A stretch of 64,000 nt of DNA from Vibrio hepatarius (GTDB lineage Bacteria > Pseudomonadota > Gammaproteobacteria > Enterobacterales > Vibrionaceae): contig NZ_JAHKPM010000024.1 of NCBI RefSeq assembly GCF_018860525.1, positions 1 through 64,000 of the forward strand, written 5' to 3'. Shown piece by piece: positions 9,814 through 19,007 of the stretch (position 1 is its first letter; each line of letters begins with the position of its first letter). The notes under the pieces are model-generated. The model made no database searches and had not been told where the DNA came from. It worked only from the letters and a program-made list of their open reading frames with translations. Made by a program: the position numbers and the translations under genes.

Positions 9814-12800
9814 GTGAAAAGAGCTGTTTGCTTTTTAATACTATCATTTTTAGTTCGCTTCTCGATAGCTGAAGAGTTTTCCCAGCCTGTGTTATATCCC
9901 ATGCCAACAAAGGAAAATGGTCAGCTGTTTGTCGCTAAAGAACTTTTTTTAGAGGAAAATGGCGGGGTCTGGTTTCAAGATCAACACAACCAGTTGCAAT
10001 TTTTTGATGGGAAAAATGTTTTACCCTACCTAGAATTGAACGTAGATCCAGAACCACAAACTGTGACTTTTGTAAATCATGCGTTTTGGTCATTTATAGG
10101 GCATGAGGTTTACCGTACTTTTCCGGGTCAACCAGCTGAACTGATATTTAGTCTCCCTCCTGGCTCAGAAATTAATAAAATTGGTGTATCTGGACGCTAT
10201 GTATGGATTGTTGACCATTCAAACTTCTATACCTATCAGATAGATAGTAAAGGTTTTATGACATATTCACTTGGGGAATTGGATCAATACAGCCAGTTTT
10301 CTCAGCTGAAAATCAATGATGCAGAATTCATGGGTAGTCGCTGGACATTAGCCACTAACACTGGACTTTATTTTTCTGATTATAATCTTGGAAGCTTTAA
10401 GCATCTGCGTCAGTTTGGTACTCAGCCTATCGAGGTTATCCATCACTCATCAACTCGCCAAGAGCTAGTCGTCGGTGCTCTTGACGGAGCTCATATCGTT
10501 GATCTGACCAAAGCGGTACTACAAAGCCGTAAAATATTAGATAGAAAAGTGCTAAGTTTGGCGGAAACGCCAAAAGGTTACTGGATTGGAACGGATTCTA
10601 GCCTAAGTGTATTTGCTTTTGAACCTTCTCTAAATGGTGAGTTAAAAGAAATACTCCAGTTTTCAGGTCAGCACATATATTCGCTAATGAATACGGCTCA
10701 AGGTGATATGTGGGTGGCCAGTGACTCTGGAATTTATTATTTTTCGGAATTCTCACATTATTTTAATCGCTTATCGAATTTTTTATTAAATGAAGATACC
10801 ACGACTGAGAAATTTGTCCGGCTGAGGTATTTCAATCAGAAAAATACTTTTTGGTTAATTACTACTCTTGGACTTTATAAACTTCAGATTGATAAAAATA
10901 CCTCAAAAACATTATTTTATGGTGGAAATGTCAATGACATTATCGAACATAATGGCAAACTTTGGGTAGCTACAGACGAAGGTATTATCAGTATCGATGG
11001 TATGTCTGGAACATTGTTATCAGATCGATTACCCAGCTTTTTAAAATCACTCACTGCTGATTTATTGGCTATTGATCATCATGGCCGTATTTGGGGCGCT
11101 AGTGAACAAAGAATTTGGCGCTTTGAAGCTAGTAATGGTGAGTTTATCCAGTATGGCTCTGAGTGGATGACAAATGGTGAGCAAGGTGGTCGGTTGTTGC
11201 ATATTAATGTTGATAGCGATGATCGATTGATACTAGGTACAGACCACGGGATTTATGTGTTGGATAACGGTCAGGTTGACTACATAATAGAATCCCAGCA
11301 GTTTGGTCCTGTAGTTAGCATAACCGAGATCGAGGAAGGTTTGTTTGGGGTTGCGGGCCGCTATGGTGCTTTTTTGATTGATATCATGACTTTGAATATT
11401 AAATCACTTTCACTGGTGAGCAAAAGCATCGTTTCTAACTGCCTAACTAGTAATCGCCATGGTATCTGGCTGAGTTCTGCGATTGGTTTGACACGTTATA
11501 GTCTTAATGGACAGCTTCTTCAGCATTTTGGTGAGCCTTTTGGTCTGCTTAATCATGAGCTTCAGGCTAGCTTCTGTGCAGCTGGTATTTCAAATAATCG
11601 TGATGGTATATTGCTTGGTGCAACTTACGATTTGATTGTGGCAAACGCTGCAGAACTTGCTCAAATTATGCCCCCTCAAACTAAGTTGTTTCTTAGTGAA
11701 GTAAAAATTAATCAATCAAGATATTCTCTTGGTGCAATGATAGAGTCTCCTCACGCCAAATTCGGTGACATTTTATCTTTTAAATTTGGAATGCTCCCTC
11801 AAAGTAGCAGTTACAAGCTTCAATATCGGCTTAGTGGAAATGATAATTGGATTGAATTATCAGGATTGCATTTAACATTTGTTAACCTCTTACCTGGGCA
11901 TTATGTAATTGAAGTTAAAGCGGTTATAAATGGAGTAGATAAAATAGACATACAAAAAATTGTATTTTCTATTGATGTTCCTTGGTATATCGGGGGGTAC
12001 GCAATATCTTGCTATGGGCTGATATTTTTTGTGCTAGTTGTCAGTTTAATAAATTGGCGTTCTCGGATAACGGTGAAAACAAATAAAATATTAAAGTCTC
12101 AGGTGGCACTAAAAACCAATCAATTACGCCACCAAAGTCGGATTCTTTTGACTAACAATGAGCATTTAAGGAAGCAGTTACAAGTCAGGCGCATCCTGTA
12201 TCGCCAATTAATAGAAGCACTGAAAGGTCGAATAGATAATTTCTCTTCCAAAATGGCAACTGAGGATAAGAAAGGTAAGCAGCAGCTATATAGATATGTC
12301 AATCACGAGCTTGATTTGCTTCTCAACTTTAGGGAAGTGAGTAGTAGTGCTTTACCCGCTTACAATTTGTCGTTAATCGTAAAATCTGTACTCGATGCTT
12401 GGAGGGAAGAGCTTCAAAATGCTGACTTATCTATTAAGAGCGATTTGGAACAAAATAAAGACACCTACGTAGCCGCCTATATTTCAAACTTAGATCGTGT
12501 GTTTAACTTACTTATTGATAACTTGATTCGTCGCAGTGTCAAAGGACAAGTGATTTATATGACCTACCGCCATGAAAAGGAGAATGTGATATTTTCTATG
12601 GTAGAACAAGTTCACCAGTCTGATGATTTATTGGCATGCTTTTCTGAAGTTTGGAATGAAATTGGTACTTTGGTTATGGAAAGCGGAGGAACATTTCGCA
12701 GATACAATTCAGGTAACAGCCAGTTGACTGAATTTTCTTGGCCTAAGGCTAATCAATTCGAAGAAAATACCATTACTCAATTGACAGACACTAAGGTGGG

Positions 12801-13119
12801 TAAACAATGGATCAAAAAGCTACAAGATCTTGTTGTTCAAAATTACTCTGATTCTGATTTTGGGACAGCAGCTGCAGCTAAGCAGATGTATATGTCTGAG
12901 CGCAGTTTACAACGTCGATTTAAATTGGCCACTGAGAGAACCTTTACTGATTATTTAACTGAAATTCGTTTAGACTATGCTTGTCGCCACTTGTTAGCTG
13001 GACAAAAAGTATCAGATGTAGCATTTGAATGCGGGTTTAATGATCCATCTTATTTTAGTCAGCGATTTAAACATCGATTTGGTGTTTCTCCAACTCAGTT
13101 TGTTGAAGCGCGAGGGTAA
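9814..13119 (+). CDS. Membrane-anchored propeller sensor with AraC-type HTH
   Basis: This is a 1101-residue one-piece sensor and regulator. In order: a signal peptide (to about residue 19); a periplasmic region of WxxT/WIGT-like repeats typical of two-component-regulator propellers; a Y_Y_Y-like domain (about 620-720); one membrane helix (about 725-748); a coiled linker; a region vaguely like a histidine-kinase core with no recognisable phospho-accepting His or receiver Asp; and a C-terminal AraC HTH (about 1000-1098) with SERSLQRRFK and SYFSQRFKHRFGVSP. The architecture recalls hybrid two-component systems of Bacteroides but without a phosphorelay, so DNA binding from the membrane is inferred. 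The GTG start at 9814 is preceded by AAGGGAA. The ligand and target genes are unknown; neighbours are zinc and iron transport genes. Confidence 0.85.
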   Translation: MKRAVCFLILSFLVRFSIAEEFSQPVLYPMPTKENGQLFVAKELFLEENGGVWFQDQHNQLQFFDGKNVLPYLELNVDPEPQTVTFVNHAFWSFIGHEVYRTFPGQPAELIFSLPPGSEINKIGVSGRYVWIVDHSNFYTYQIDSKGFMTYSLGELDQYSQFSQLKINDAEFMGSRWTLATNTGLYFSDYNLGSFKHLRQFGTQPIEVIHHSSTRQELVVGALDGAHIVDLTKAVLQSRKILDRKVLSLAETPKGYWIGTDSSLSVFAFEPSLNGELKEILQFSGQHIYSLMNTAQGDMWVASDSGIYYFSEFSHYFNRLSNFLLNEDTTTEKFVRLRYFNQKNTFWLITTLGLYKLQIDKNTSKTLFYGGNVNDIIEHNGKLWVATDEGIISIDGMSGTLLSDRLPSFLKSLTADLLAIDHHGRIWGASEQRIWRFEASNGEFIQYGSEWMTNGEQGGRLLHINVDSDDRLILGTDHGIYVLDNGQVDYIIESQQFGPVVSITEIEEGLFGVAGRYGAFLIDIMTLNIKSLSLVSKSIVSNCLTSNRHGIWLSSAIGLTRYSLNGQLLQHFGEPFGLLNHELQASFCAAGISNNRDGILLGATYDLIVANAAELAQIMPPQTKLFLSEVKINQSRYSLGAMIESPHAKFGDILSFKFGMLPQSSSYKLQYRLSGNDNWIELSGLHLTFVNLLPGHYVIEVKAVINGVDKIDIQKIVFSIDVPWYIGGYAISCYGLIFFVLVVSLINWRSRITVKTNKILKSQVALKTNQLRHQSRILLTNNEHLRKQLQVRRILYRQLIEALKGRIDNFSSKMATEDKKGKQQLYRYVNHELDLLLNFREVSSSALPAYNLSLIVKSVLDAWREELQNADLSIKSDLEQNKDTYVAAYISNLDRVFNLLIDNLIRRSVKGQVIYMTYRHEKENVIFSMVEQVHQSDDLLACFSEVWNEIGTLVMESGGTFRRYNSGNSQLTEFSWPKANQFEENTITQLTDTKVGKQWIKKLQDLVVQNYSDSDFGTAAAAKQMYMSERSLQRRFKLATERTFTDYLTEIRLDYACRHLLAGQKVSDVAFECGFNDPSYFSQRFKHRFGVSPTQFVEARG

Positions 13120-13304
13120 CCCTTTTTTAGCCCAACACTACATTTCCTTTATTTTCATATAAATCCAGATTCATATAAGGCTCATGCTAAGTTATGCGTA
13201 ATTTATTCGCTTAATTGTATGAAAATACAATTTAACAGAGCAGATTGCTTTGGAGTTTGAGGCTAAGGTTTTTTAAAGTTGCGAAGGTTTAGAATTTTGG
13301 CATG

Positions 13305-13440
13305 ACGAAAAAAATTACGTGGTATAGCCGGGGGACTATACCACGGGTGTCAATGACACCTTCGCTTGCTGCCGGAGTGGTACGGCTTGTACCACCTCTG
13401 GAATTGTCATCAGGGAAACTCCCTGTTGACGTGGTTAACT
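13305..13440 (-). ncRNA. Candidate structured small RNA with own terminator
   Basis: Reading the minus strand from about 13440 down there are four consecutive hairpins. (1) 13405-13431: GTCA-A-CAGGGA / TCCCTG-A-TGAC around a GTT loop. (2) 13372-13401: a 12-pair stem with one bulge and an AAGCC loop. (3) 13346-13360: GGTGTC/GACACC with a three-base loop. (4) 13318-13345: a perfect 10-pair stem, CGTGGTATAG / CTATACCACG, followed by TAATTTTTTT. The last is a textbook intrinsic terminator, which sets the strand. No coding frame fits and no clear promoter was found. I do not recognise the RNA family; the exact 5' end is not determined. Confidence 0.6.
13308..13345 (-). terminator. Intrinsic terminator of the candidate small RNA
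   Basis: Perfect 10-base arms (13336-13345 and 13318-13327), an 8-base C-rich loop and then TAATTTTTTT on the minus strand. It points towards the 3' end of the upstream plus-strand regulator gene, which ends 190 bases away, so it is not a terminator of that gene. Confidence 0.8.
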
Positions 13441-13630
13441 ATAAGTCTAGGTCATTGTTTTACTTATAAAATTAACGCCAAGATGGTATTGATAAAGCGA
13501 CAAAATATATATTGCCTTGATATTTAATGTTTTTTTTTAATTTTTGATTTGTTATTTGAATGAAAATAACAACAATAGATAGTTCGAAACTATTATTTTT
13601 AACGTAATTAACGGCTTTGGATTAACGTAA

Positions 13631-13707
13631 GTAACGTTACAAATCTGCAATGTTTGATTTCAGACAAGATTTACTAAATTTACACAAGTTAAGATCTAAA
13701 ATCTTAA
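13631..13707. promoter_or_regulatory. Operator-like elements upstream of feoA
   Basis: Three elements precede feoA. A perfect palindrome GTAACGTTAC lies at 13631-13640. TTGAT-ttca-GACAA (13654-13667) resembles an FNR site, with a perfect left half and a 3-of-5 right half. A perfect inverted repeat TTAAGAT-ctaaa-ATCTTAA lies at 13689-13707. Activation of feo by FNR under anaerobiosis and repression by Fur are known in enterics. I do not see a convincing 19-base Fur box. Confidence 0.35.
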
Positions 13708-13747
13708 TGCTAATATTTCTCATTTTTATCTTTAATTGGCCTGTCTT

Positions 13748-13975
13748 ATGAAATTGTCACATTTATCCCAAGGGCAAAAAGCAACGATTACTGGTTTTTC
13801 ACAGTTATCAAATGATGTAAGGAAAAAGCTCATGGTTATGGGTCTACTTCCCAATACCCCAGTTACATTGATTCGTAAAGCGCCTATGGGGGATCCTCTT
13901 CAGGTAGAAGTTAGAGGGGTATCACTTGCGGTTAGAATGAATATCGCAGATTCAATAGTGGTGGAGGCCAATTGA
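13748..13975 (+). CDS. feoA: Ferrous iron transport protein FeoA
   Basis: FeoA is a small cytoplasmic SH3-like protein required with FeoB for Fe2+ uptake. The 75-residue product (MKLSHLSQGQKATITGF) has the family's KLMVMGLLPNTPVTLIRKAPMGDP core. The frame extends four codons upstream to a TTG, but the ATG at 13748 fits the family start. It is the first gene of feoABC, overlapping feoB by one base. Confidence 0.95.
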   Translation: MKLSHLSQGQKATITGFSQLSNDVRKKLMVMGLLPNTPVTLIRKAPMGDPLQVEVRGVSLAVRMNIADSIVVEAN

Positions 13976-16251
13976 TGCAATACCAAATCCTCACTGTTGG
14001 TAATCCCAATAGTGGCAAGACAACACTATTTAATGGTTTGACCGGGGCTAAGCAACAGGTTGGTAACTGGGCTGGGGTTACAGTTGAAAAGAAAACGGGC
14101 CGATATAACCACTCTGGAGATGAGTTTCTTCTTACCGATCTTCCTGGTATTTACGCACTTGATAGTGGCAATGATGGTAATAGTATCGATGAGTCTATTG
14201 CATCTAGGGCTGTTCTTACACATCCAGCAGACCTTATCATCAACGTCGTTGATGCAACCTGTCTTGAGCGAAGTTTGTACATGACACTTCAACTGCGTGA
14301 ATTGGGCCGACCAATGGTAGTTGTGCTTAATAAAATGGATGCACTCAAGCGTGAGCGTCAGATAATTGATGTGAAAGCATTAGAAAAGGTGCTCGGGTGC
14401 CCTGTTTTTGCTTTATCTGCCAATAATGGCAGTCAAGTGCAGCGTTTCAAAGAACAACTCCATAAAACTGTGGTTCTGGGTGTAGCACTAGATGAACTTA
14501 ATATTACTTATCCAGCAGAATTTGAGCGTGCAATCAAAACAATTCAGCCGATATTTAAAGGTCAGGTTGAAGCATCCTCAAGAGCTTTATCTATCCGTGG
14601 TTTAGAACATGATTTATTAGTGCTTAATTCCTTATCGACAGATGACAGAAAACTTATCATTAAGGCGCAGAAAGAATTTGAACTTGACATAGACTTGTTG
14701 GTGGCAGATACCAAGTACACATTTTTACATGAACAGTGTAAAAAAGTACGCCGGACAGAAGGTAAGCTGAGCCATAGTTTCACTGAAAAAGTAGATAGTC
14801 TTATCCTTAACAAGTGGGTAGGAATACCTTTCTTTTTTGCTGTAATGTACTTAATGTTTATGTTCTCAATCAATATTGGTAGTGCCTTTATTGATTTTTT
14901 TGATATTAGTGCTGGTGCATTATTAGTCGAGGGTGGTCACTATTTGATGGATGATCACTTACCAGTCTGGTTAGTAACCTTGATCGCTGATGGTGTCGGT
15001 GGAGGGATACAAACTGTCGCAACGTTTATCCCCGTTATCGCTTGCCTCTATCTGTTTCTTGCTGTACTTGAAAGCTCGGGCTACATGTCTCGTGCTGCGT
15101 TTGTTTTAGATAAGGTTATGCAGAAAGTGGGCTTACCAGGTAAAGCCTTTGTTCCGCTTGTTCTCGGATTTGGTTGTAATGTTCCTGCGATCATGGCAAC
15201 GAGGACTTTAGATCAAGAACGTGAGCGTAAGTTAGCTGCATCTATGGCACCTTTTATGTCTTGTGGTGCACGCCTGCCAGTTTATGCATTGTTTGCTGCT
15301 GCGTTTTTTCCAGAGAGTGGACAAAATATTGTCTTCGCGTTATATATTCTTGGCATTGTAGCGGCTGTTTTTACTGGTCTTGTACTCAAACGCACACTAT
15401 ATCCTGGTACCAGTGACAGCTTAATCATGGAAATGCCAGACTATGAGCTTCCTACATTTCAGAATGTTCTGATTAAAACATGGCAAAAGCTCAAACGTTT
15501 TGTGCTGGGAGCAGGTAAAACGATTGTGGTTGTGGTAACGATTTTGAGTTTCTTCAATTCATTGGGAACCGATGGTTCATTTGGTAATCAAGATAGTGAA
15601 AAGTCGGTATTGTCAAAGGTATCCCAAATCGTGACGCCAATTTTTGAGCCTATTGGTATTGAAAAAGATAATTGGCCTGCAACTGTAGGGATTATTACTG
15701 GTATTTTCGCGAAAGAAGCAGTCGTTGGTACTCTCAACAGTCTCTATGCTCCTGCAGAAGGGGATGAAGCTGACTTTGATTTAGTGGCAAGTCTAAAAGA
15801 AGCCGTCATGTCAATTCCAGCCAACCTTGCTGAGCTGACTTACTCTGATCCCCTGGGAATAGAAGTTGGGAATTTAACGGATAGCTCGGTTGCTGCGCAA
15901 GAGCAAGACGTTGATGCCTCTATTTTTGGTAATCTTAAACAGCATTTTGTGACAGGGAATGCAGCCTTTGCATACCTTATTTTTATACTACTCTATACCC
16001 CTTGTGTTGCTGCTATGGGCGCCTATGCGCGAGAGTTTGGTCAAAAGTATGCACGCTTTATTGCAGTTTGGACGATGGGCTTAGCTTACGGAAGCGCAGC
16101 CCTTTATTATCAGGTAACGCATTTTACACATAATCCTGCTTACAGTTCAGCATGGATTAGCGGCATTATTATAGCCAGTTTATTAACTTATCGAGCTCTT
16201 CAAGTCACTGGTAAAAAACAACAACGACTACTGGAGGCTCAAACAGCATGA
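13975..16251 (+). CDS. feoB: Ferrous iron transporter FeoB
   Basis: FeoB is the inner-membrane Fe2+ transporter with an N-terminal GTPase. G1 GNPNSGKTT, G3 DLPGIY and G4 NKMD are visible in the first ~125 residues. A helical GDI-like region follows, then a C-terminal membrane domain with the Gly/Cys-containing GFGCNVPA and SCGARLPVYA gates. Length is 758 residues. The ATG at 13975 overlaps the feoA stop (TGATG) and has GGAGG upstream; the TTG one codon earlier is less likely. Confidence 0.97.
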   Translation: MQYQILTVGNPNSGKTTLFNGLTGAKQQVGNWAGVTVEKKTGRYNHSGDEFLLTDLPGIYALDSGNDGNSIDESIASRAVLTHPADLIINVVDATCLERSLYMTLQLRELGRPMVVVLNKMDALKRERQIIDVKALEKVLGCPVFALSANNGSQVQRFKEQLHKTVVLGVALDELNITYPAEFERAIKTIQPIFKGQVEASSRALSIRGLEHDLLVLNSLSTDDRKLIIKAQKEFELDIDLLVADTKYTFLHEQCKKVRRTEGKLSHSFTEKVDSLILNKWVGIPFFFAVMYLMFMFSINIGSAFIDFFDISAGALLVEGGHYLMDDHLPVWLVTLIADGVGGGIQTVATFIPVIACLYLFLAVLESSGYMSRAAFVLDKVMQKVGLPGKAFVPLVLGFGCNVPAIMATRTLDQERERKLAASMAPFMSCGARLPVYALFAAAFFPESGQNIVFALYILGIVAAVFTGLVLKRTLYPGTSDSLIMEMPDYELPTFQNVLIKTWQKLKRFVLGAGKTIVVVVTILSFFNSLGTDGSFGNQDSEKSVLSKVSQIVTPIFEPIGIEKDNWPATVGIITGIFAKEAVVGTLNSLYAPAEGDEADFDLVASLKEAVMSIPANLAELTYSDPLGIEVGNLTDSSVAAQEQDVDASIFGNLKQHFVTGNAAFAYLIFILLYTPCVAAMGAYAREFGQKYARFIAVWTMGLAYGSAALYYQVTHFTHNPAYSSAWISGIIIASLLTYRALQVTGKKQQRLLEAQTA

Positions 16252-16478
16252 TTTTAAAGGCACTGAAATCTTATGTCGTTCAGCAAGGGTGTGTAAGTCA
16301 GAAAGCCCTCGCTAAGAAGTTTGCAATGAGTGAAGATGGAGTTGATGCCATGATTGAAGTGTGGATTCGAAAAGGTGCAATTTCTCGATTAGTGGATACG
16401 AATAAAACACACAAGGTTACTAGAATCAGGTATTGCGCCAATAGTGCAGATGGCCTTTCACTAACAGTGACTATGTAA
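16248..16478 (+). CDS. feoC: FeoC-like winged-helix protein
   Basis: This 76-residue protein starts inside the feoB stop (4-base ATGA overlap). It has the FeoC-type winged helix (VSQKALAKKFAMSEDGVDAMIEVWIRKGAI). In enterics FeoC carries an Fe-S cluster on four cysteines and protects FeoB. Only two widely spaced cysteines are present here (VQQGCV and RYCAN), so a conventional cluster is unlikely. Identification rests on position and fold-like sequence. Confidence 0.88.
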   Translation: MILKALKSYVVQQGCVSQKALAKKFAMSEDGVDAMIEVWIRKGAISRLVDTNKTHKVTRIRYCANSADGLSLTVTM

Positions 16479-16482
16479 AGAG

Positions 16483-16508
16483 TGCCGCTGATATCAGCGG
16501 CATTTTTT
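16483..16508 (+). terminator. Intrinsic terminator after feoABC
   Basis: A perfect 20-base palindrome (16483-16502, core GCCGCTGATATCAGCGGC) is followed by TTTTTT. It lies five bases after the feoC stop and overlaps the last bases of the convergent HIT gene. Confidence 0.92.
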
Positions 16509-16935
16509 AGATTGTATGGAACAATTTACTTAGTGATAGCACGTTTTGAATCTGAGTAAGTAATGCTTTTTGTTCGTCTTCAGATCGAAATTCACCTTTG
16601 GTGTTGCCCCAGATAGGTCCAGGCCACGCGACATCATTTTTAAAGCGTACAATGTGATGAATATGAAGCTGCGGGACCATGTTGCCAAGTACCCCAAGGT
16701 TAAGTTTATCAGGGTTAAATGTTGCTTCTAATACTTGATTTACTGCTTGAGATTCAAGTAGGAATTGATGCTGATCCAGTTGTGTCATGTGATGCAGTTC
16801 TTTTAAGTTATTTCGCTTGGGGACAAGTATGACCCAAGGAACTGCATTGTCTTTATGCAGTAGCGCTATAGATAAGGGAAAATGACCTATAGTGCTGGTA
16901 TCTTTGGCTAGTTGTGGGTGAAGCTCAAAGTTCAT
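16507..16935 (-). CDS. HIT-domain protein
   Basis: This 142-residue member of the histidine-triad family acts on nucleotide conjugates. The triad region reads QLHIHHIVRF, so the usual first His is a Gln while the central catalytic His is present. A second conserved element, WVILVPKRNNLKEL, fits the family. The ATG at 16935 is preceded by AAAGGGATG. It is convergent with feoC and downstream of argS on the same strand, but separated from argS by a terminator. Substrate unknown. Confidence 0.88.
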   Translation of the reverse strand: MNFELHPQLAKDTSTIGHFPLSIALLHKDNAVPWVILVPKRNNLKELHHMTQLDQHQFLLESQAVNQVLEATFNPDKLNLGVLGNMVPQLHIHHIVRFKNDVAWPGPIWGNTKGEFRSEDEQKALLTQIQNVLSLSKLFHTI

Positions 16936-16978
16936 AGTACATCCCTTTGGTGTTTTATTATTATATGGCGGATAAAAT

Positions 16979-17006
16979 AAAGGTTGATGCTTTCACATCA
17001 ACCTTT
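16979..17006 (-). terminator. Intrinsic terminator after argS
   Basis: Perfect 10-base arms AAGGTTGATG / CATCAACCTT around a 6-base loop. On the minus strand they are followed by TATTTTATC and on the plus strand by TATTTAA. It lies 25 bases after the argS stop. Confidence 0.85.
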
Positions 17007-17030
17007 ATTTAACTTCATGTAGGCTTATAT

Positions 17031-18764
17031 TTACATGCGATCTAGAGTTTCAATACCTAGCAGAGATAGTCCCTGCTTGATTGTTTTCGCGGTCAATGCT
17101 GCTAGTTTGAGGCGACTTTGTTTAATAGAATCATCTTGTGTACTAAGAATAGGGCATGCTTCGTAGAAGCTTGAGAACTGACCTGCAAGTTCAAACAAGT
17201 AGCTACACAATATGTGAGGCTGGCCTTCTCGAGCAACAGAATGAACTGCCTCGTCAAATTGAAGCAGTTTGGCGATCAGTAACTTTTCTTTCTCTTCGGT
17301 GATCTTAATGTCTCCAACGAGAGAATCCATTGAAATCCCTGCTTTGGCGAAAATAGATGCAACACGAGTGTAGGCATACTGCATATAAGGAGCGGTATTA
17401 CCTTCGAAAGCAAGCATATTATCCCAATCAAACACATAGTCAGTTGTGCGATGCTTAGAAAGATCAGCGTATTTCACTGCAGCCATTGCGACAGTGTTCG
17501 CGATATTTTGTTTCTCAACTGTGTCTAGATCAGGATTCTTGGATTCGATTAGCCTAATTGCACGCTCTTCTGCTTCATCTAGGAGATCCTTTAGCCGTAC
17601 TGTACTTCCTGCCCGGGTCTTAAATGGGCGGCCATCTTTGCCTAACATCATGCCAAATGCATGATGTTCTAAAGTGACGTCTTCAGGTACATAGCCAGCT
17701 TTACGTACGATAGTCCAAGCCTGCATCAAGTGTTGGTGCTGACGGGAGTCGATGAAATATAGTACGCGGTCGGCACCAAGTGTTTCGTAGCGATACTTAG
17801 CGCATGCAATATCTGTCGTAGTGTAAAGGAAGCCGCCATCACGCTTTTGAACAATAACGCCCATAGGCTCGCCATCTTTATTCTTGTATTCATCTAGAAA
17901 TACAACCTGTGCGCCGTCATCTTCTTGAGCTAAACCTTGCTTTTTAAGATCAGCAACGATGTTTGGTAGCATATTGTTATACATACTTTCACCCATAACA
18001 TCGTCACGAGTTAGAGATACATTAAGGCGGTCATAGTTATGCTGGTTCTGGATCATGGTGATATCAACCAGTTTTTTCCACATTTCAGCACAGTAATCAT
18101 CACCACTTTGCAATTTCACCACATAGTTACGTGCTTTTAATGCAAAGTCTTCATCCTCATCGTAGAGTTTTTTGGAATCACGGTAGAAAGCCTCTAGATC
18201 GGATAGCTCCATAGATATTTCACCAACTTCTTGCTGAACTCGTTCCAGGTTAGCGATTAACATACCGAACTGAGTTCCCCAATCTCCGATGTGGTTGGCG
18301 CGAATGACGTTATGGCCTAAAAATTCAAGTGTTCGTGATACTGCGTCCCCGATAACCGTTGAGCGAATATGGTGGACCGCCATTTCCTTTGCTACATTTG
18401 GCGCTGAGTAATCTGTGACTATGGTTTTTTGCTCTTCAATAGCAACTCCGAGACGAGAATCTGAAAGCGCTTGTTGCGCTTTTCGAGCCAGAAACTCTTC
18501 ACTCAAAAAAATGTTAATAAAACCAGGGCCTGCAATTTCTGTTTTGCTAGCAATGCCATTAAGATCGAGAATATCCAATACTTTCTGGGCGAACTCTCGC
18601 GGGTTAATGCCAAGCTTTTTAGCCACACCCATGACTCCGTTTGCTTGATAGTCACCAAATTGTGGTTTTGCTGATTGGCGAACGGCTGCTGGACTTCCTT
18701 TCGGAGCGCCAGCGGCTTCTAAGGCTTGAGAGACTTTATCATTAATAATAGCTTGGATATTCAC
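17031..18764 (-). CDS. argS: Arginyl-tRNA synthetase
   Basis: ArgS charges tRNA-Arg. It is a class I enzyme of 577 residues with an N-terminal Add-1 domain ([16 protein letters not shown]), the Rossmann catalytic domain and a C-terminal DALR anticodon-binding domain ([14 protein letters not shown] onward). The GTG at 18764 gives exactly the E. coli length, begins NIQAI as in E. coli, and has AAGGA seven bases upstream. The TTG five codons earlier lies before that ribosome site. The HIGH-type signature reads AVHH (residues 129-132) in [15 protein letters not shown] instead of HVGH in the E. coli enzyme; the second catalytic His is kept. ArgS usually lacks a canonical KMSKS, and [12 protein letters not shown] sits there. 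Confidence 0.96.
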   Translation of the reverse strand: MNIQAIINDKVSQALEAAGAPKGSPAAVRQSAKPQFGDYQANGVMGVAKKLGINPREFAQKVLDILDLNGIASKTEIAGPGFINIFLSEEFLARKAQQALSDSRLGVAIEEQKTIVTDYSAPNVAKEMAVHHIRSTVIGDAVSRTLEFLGHNVIRANHIGDWGTQFGMLIANLERVQQEVGEISMELSDLEAFYRDSKKLYDEDEDFALKARNYVVKLQSGDDYCAEMWKKLVDITMIQNQHNYDRLNVSLTRDDVMGESMYNNMLPNIVADLKKQGLAQEDDGAQVVFLDEYKNKDGEPMGVIVQKRDGGFLYTTTDIACAKYRYETLGADRVLYFIDSRQHQHLMQAWTIVRKAGYVPEDVTLEHHAFGMMLGKDGRPFKTRAGSTVRLKDLLDEAEERAIRLIESKNPDLDTVEKQNIANTVAMAAVKYADLSKHRTTDYVFDWDNMLAFEGNTAPYMQYAYTRVASIFAKAGISMDSLVGDIKITEEKEKLLIAKLLQFDEAVHSVAREGQPHILCSYLFELAGQFSSFYEACPILSTQDDSIKQSRLKLAALTAKTIKQGLSLLGIETLDRM

Positions 18765-19007
18765 GCGTGTTTCCTTCAATTCTCAAGAATTGCTTAGATA
18801 TGCATATATAGTTTTAATCTAGTCATCCTTTCTCACTTAACAGTTGTTAAAGCAGTAAAATGAATGCATATCTCAATAGAGTTCATAAATTGGCGCATAT
18901 AGTACCAATTTTATTGGCTCTCACATAGAGAGTGTTCTAGGAATTTTCTACTTTTAATTACTATCTTGGTAGTATTGCGTAGAAATCAACATATTGGATG
19001 GATAAAA

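Noticed and set aside
13318..13431. Hairpin cluster as CRISPR array or integron attC site
   Set aside because: The hairpins differ in sequence and size, there are no repeated units or spacers, and no GTTRRRY-type ends or integrase are present.
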